The notes under the pieces were generated by a model. The model was not told where the DNA came from and did no database searches. It saw only the letters and a program-made list of their open reading frames with translations. The position numbers were made by a program, and so were the translations under genes. A stretch of 25,158 nt of DNA from CAYJAZ01 sp964371865 (GTDB lineage Bacteria > Desulfobacterota > Desulfovibrionia > Desulfovibrionales > Desulfovibrionaceae): positions 1 to 25,158 of the forward strand of contig CAYJOR010000038.1 in the NCBI GenBank assembly GCA_964371865.1. The letters run 5' to 3'. Position 1 is the stretch's first letter, and each line of letters starts with the position of its first letter. Of this stretch, positions 23,086 through 25,158 are shown in pieces.

Positions 23086-23565
23086 ATGTCTAACGATGCA
23101 AACACCCCAGAAACTATAACAGGTTTTAACATTCAAAAAATAGTTGAAATTCTCCCTCACCGCTACCCTTTCTTATTAGTGGATAGAGTAGAAGAAATAG
23201 TACCTATGGATTACATTAAGGCTTATAAAAATGTAACTATGAACGAAGCTTTTTTCCAAGGTCACTTTCCAGGTCAACCTGTTATGCCGGGTGTATTAAT
23301 TATTGAAGCAATGGCTCAAGCCGGAATTATTTTAGTTGCTAAATCACTTGGTGAAGCATCTGATTTAGATAATAAACTCTACGTTTTCTCGGGAATTGAC
23401 AAAGTTCGCTTCCGTAGACAAGTAGTTCCGGGCGATAAGTTAGAAATTATTTGCTCTAATCCACGCAGAAAGCTTGCTCTTTGGAAAATGGAAGCAAAAG
23501 CTTATGTTGATGGTCAACTTGTTGCAGAAGCTGATTTAACCGCCGCTGCAACAGATAAGGAATAA
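23086..23565 (+). CDS. fabZ: 3-hydroxyacyl-[acyl-carrier-protein] dehydratase FabZ
   Basis: Dehydrates 3-hydroxyacyl-ACP in fatty acid elongation and competes with LpxA/LpxD for that same substrate, which explains the clustering. The 159-aa hot-dog-fold protein has LPHRYPFLLVDRV and the active-site segment GHFPGQPVMPGVLIIEAMAQ with catalytic H60 and E74. A strong Shine-Dalgarno (AGGAGG) precedes the ATG. lpxA follows five bases after the stop. Confidence 0.96.
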   Translation: MSNDANTPETITGFNIQKIVEILPHRYPFLLVDRVEEIVPMDYIKAYKNVTMNEAFFQGHFPGQPVMPGVLIIEAMAQAGIILVAKSLGEASDLDNKLYVFSGIDKVRFRRQVVPGDKLEIICSNPRRKLALWKMEAKAYVDGQLVAEADLTAAATDKE

Positions 23566-23570
23566 AGTCT

Positions 23571-24347
23571 ATGGCGACTATACATCCAACCGCATTTATC
23601 GGAAAAAATGTTGAACTTGCTGATGATGTTATTATTGGCCAATGCGCATATATCGAAGACAATGTAACAATTGGCTCCGGTACTAAAGTTGATGCCTTCG
23701 CAAGCGTAAAAGAATTTACAACTCTTGGTTCTAACAACCATATTCACACTTATGCTTGTGTTGGTGGTGTTCCGCAAGATTTGAAATTCTCTGGCGAAAA
23801 AACTTCTCTTATTATAGGTAATAACAATAATATACGTGAATTTGCAACTCTTCACAGAGGAACAGAAACAGGTATCGGTGAAACAAAAGTTGGCGATAAC
23901 AATTTATTAATGGCTTATACCCACGTTGCGCATGACTGCGTGCTTGGCTCTAATATTGTTATGTCTAACAACGCTACCCTCGCCGGACATGTAGAAGTTG
24001 GTGACTTTGCTATTATTGCCGGATTATCAGCTGTTCATCAATTCTGTAGGATTGGTTCACATGCTTTTATCGGTGGTATGACAGGTATACATCAAGACGT
24101 TCCTCCTTACATGCTTGCATCAGAAGGTTCACGCGGAACTGTTCAAGCGCCTAACCTTGTTGGACTTCGTAGAATGAGCGCATCTAGTGAGCTTATTTCT
24201 GCTATGAAAACAGCTTATAAACTTATCTGGTGTTCTGATACTCCAAGACAAGAAGCTTTAGAAGAACTCGAAAACAAATACGATTTCCCAGAAATTAAAT
24301 ATTTTATCGAATTTATCCGTTCAACTCAACGTGGCATTATAAAATAA
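23571..24347 (+). CDS. lpxA: UDP-N-acetylglucosamine O-acyltransferase
   Basis: First step of lipid A synthesis: transfers a 3-hydroxyacyl chain from ACP to the 3-OH of UDP-GlcNAc. The 258-aa protein is a left-handed beta helix from its first residues, ending in a helical C-terminus (LISAMKTAYKLIW, YFIEFIRSTQRGIIK). The catalytic His is H121 in THVAHDC (E. coli H125), and H156 in AVHQFC matches H160. G169 aligns with E. coli G173, the residue that allows a long, C14-type chain, so a long hydroxyacyl chain is predicted (alignment from memory). It is third in the lpxD-fabZ-lpxA unit; livF follows after 34 bases in place of the usual lpxI or lpxB. Confidence 0.96.
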   Translation: MATIHPTAFIGKNVELADDVIIGQCAYIEDNVTIGSGTKVDAFASVKEFTTLGSNNHIHTYACVGGVPQDLKFSGEKTSLIIGNNNNIREFATLHRGTETGIGETKVGDNNLLMAYTHVAHDCVLGSNIVMSNNATLAGHVEVGDFAIIAGLSAVHQFCRIGSHAFIGGMTGIHQDVPPYMLASEGSRGTVQAPNLVGLRRMSASSELISAMKTAYKLIWCSDTPRQEALEELENKYDFPEIKYFIEFIRSTQRGIIK

Positions 24348-24381
24348 ACTAACCTTAATCGACAAACGGAACAGAAAATAT

Positions 24382-25104
24382 ATGTTAAGTATTAAAGATT
24401 TAAATGTTTTCTATGGTGGAATTCACGCAGTACATAATGTTAATATCGAAATTCCCAAAGGGTCGATTGTTACTTTAATTGGTGCTAATGGAGCAGGAAA
24501 AAGCTCTGTTATTCGTTCTATTGCGGGCCTTGTAAAAAATGTTACAGGCTCTATAGAGTTCGACTCAATTAAAAAAGGTGAAAAAGTTCAGCTAATAAAA
24601 AAACCAGCTGATAAAATGGTTGAATATGGAATTGCTCTAAGCCCTGAAGGTAGACGCATTCTTCCTCATCTTACTGTTGAAGAAAATCTTATGCTCGGCG
24701 CATGGTGCAGAAACGATAAAGACGGTATCAAACGCGATAAAGAAATGGTTTATGATCTATTTTCACGACTTAGAGAACGTCACTGGCAAAAAGGTGGAAC
24801 TCTTTCCGGCGGTGAACAGCAAATGCTTGCCGTTGGACGTGCGCTTATGTCTCAACCTGACTTAGTAATGCTTGATGAGCCTTCTCTAGGGCTTGCACCT
24901 CTTCTCGTTAAGGAAATCTTTCAAATTATACTTAAAATCAATGCAGAAGGTAAAACAGTTCTTCTTGTTGAACAGAATGCTTTTGCAGCTTTATCAATAG
25001 CCCATTATGCCTACATTCTTGAAGTGGGTGACGTGGTACTTGAAGGTGAAGGAAAAACTATCCTTGCTGACCCTAAAGTTAAAGAAGCATATCTCGGCGG
25101 ATAA
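24382..25104 (+). CDS. livF: Branched-chain amino acid-type ABC transporter ATPase (LivF)
   Basis: One of the paired ATPases of the LIV-I-type uptake system for branched-chain amino acids and related compounds. The 240-aa protein has Walker A GANGAGKSS (residues 34-42), the LivF-specific LSPEGRRILPHLTVEENLML, the signature LSGGEQQML, Walker B LVMLDEPSLGLAP, and LLVEQN in place of the usual H-loop, all LivF traits. The other components (livG, livH, livM, livJ) are absent: lpxA lies 34 bases upstream and a palindrome directly downstream. Relation to the lipid A cluster is unclear; LptB is a possible alternative given the context, but the motifs fit LivF better. Confidence 0.88.
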   Translation: MLSIKDLNVFYGGIHAVHNVNIEIPKGSIVTLIGANGAGKSSVIRSIAGLVKNVTGSIEFDSIKKGEKVQLIKKPADKMVEYGIALSPEGRRILPHLTVEENLMLGAWCRNDKDGIKRDKEMVYDLFSRLRERHWQKGGTLSGGEQQMLAVGRALMSQPDLVMLDEPSLGLAPLLVKEIFQIILKINAEGKTVLLVEQNAFAALSIAHYAYILEVGDVVLEGEGKTILADPKVKEAYLGG

Positions 25105-25114
25105 TTATTATATT

Positions 25115-25158
25115 GAGGGGGTAAACCCCGGTTTTTCTTAAAAAACGAGGGTTTCCCC
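25115..25158. repeat. G-tract palindrome downstream of livF (copy 2, cut by window end)
   Basis: GAGGGGGTAAACCCCGG, T/A tracts and then CGAGGGTTTCCCC form an imperfect palindrome starting ten bases after the livF stop. The order of G5, AAACC, T-tract, A-tract, GGTTT and C-tract matches copy 1 at 379-426. The right end is missing. Confidence 0.7.

Noticed and set aside
1..25158. CRISPR arrays, insertion sequences, phage or toxin-antitoxin modules
   Set aside because: No regularly spaced repeats, transposase, integrase or toxin-like genes were seen; only short palindromes and low-copy repeats.

Overview
This A+T-rich window reads like the chromosome of a low-GC, flagellated Gram-negative member of the Desulfovibrionaceae (Desulfovibrio/Bilophila/Lawsonia-like). 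The evidence is the archaeal-type aromatic entry genes joined to pheA and aroA (a Desulfovibrio-like arrangement), lipid A genes, an AddA-free housekeeping set and a Desulfovibrio-like flagellin. The assignment is inferred from gene content; no search was run. No tRNA, rRNA, CRISPR, prophage or complete insertion sequence is visible.

Layout. (1) Positions 439-4728, minus strand: a four-gene aromatic operon (ADH synthase, 3-dehydroquinate synthase II, bifunctional PheA, AroA), preceded by an intricate leader with an intrinsic terminator (4729-4945). (2) 5139-7508, plus: a MobB-like P-loop protein, a YhaM-type exonuclease and thymidylate kinase, tightly packed. (3) 7903-13967, plus: a MATE exporter, rpoZ, dnaJ, a DEAD-box helicase with a very long Arg/Gly tail, and an unrecognised 152-aa protein. 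(4) 14050-17898, plus: a TrmI-type tRNA methyltransferase, argS and a membrane-anchored SPOR protein. (5) 18118-19017, minus: flagellin, with a leader that looks built for CsrA control. (6) 19434-20624, plus: carboxynorspermidine synthase. (7) 20774-21705, minus: a DUF1269-type membrane protein and a 74-aa two-helix membrane protein. (8) 22058-25104, plus: lpxD-fabZ-lpxA followed by a livF-type ATPase.

How the genes work together. The aro operon makes dehydroquinate from aspartate semialdehyde and a deoxy-keto sugar phosphate, supplies the EPSP step, and branches to phenylpyruvate. lpxD, fabZ and lpxA provide the hydroxyacyl chains and the first and third steps of lipid A synthesis. rpoZ, dnaJ, the helicase, TrmI, ArgS and YhaM are information-processing housekeeping genes.

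The strongest candidate for something undescribed is the aro leader RNA. A 10-bp hairpin holds in its loop an 8-nt segment that pairs exactly with the foot of a perfect terminator. Downstream elements can pair with the terminator loop and its 5' arm, and a further hairpin masks the Shine-Dalgarno. Other points of interest are the CsrA-like flagellin leader, a G-tract palindrome family placed directly after aroA and livF, and an EPSP synthase with a class-II-like glyphosate-site motif.
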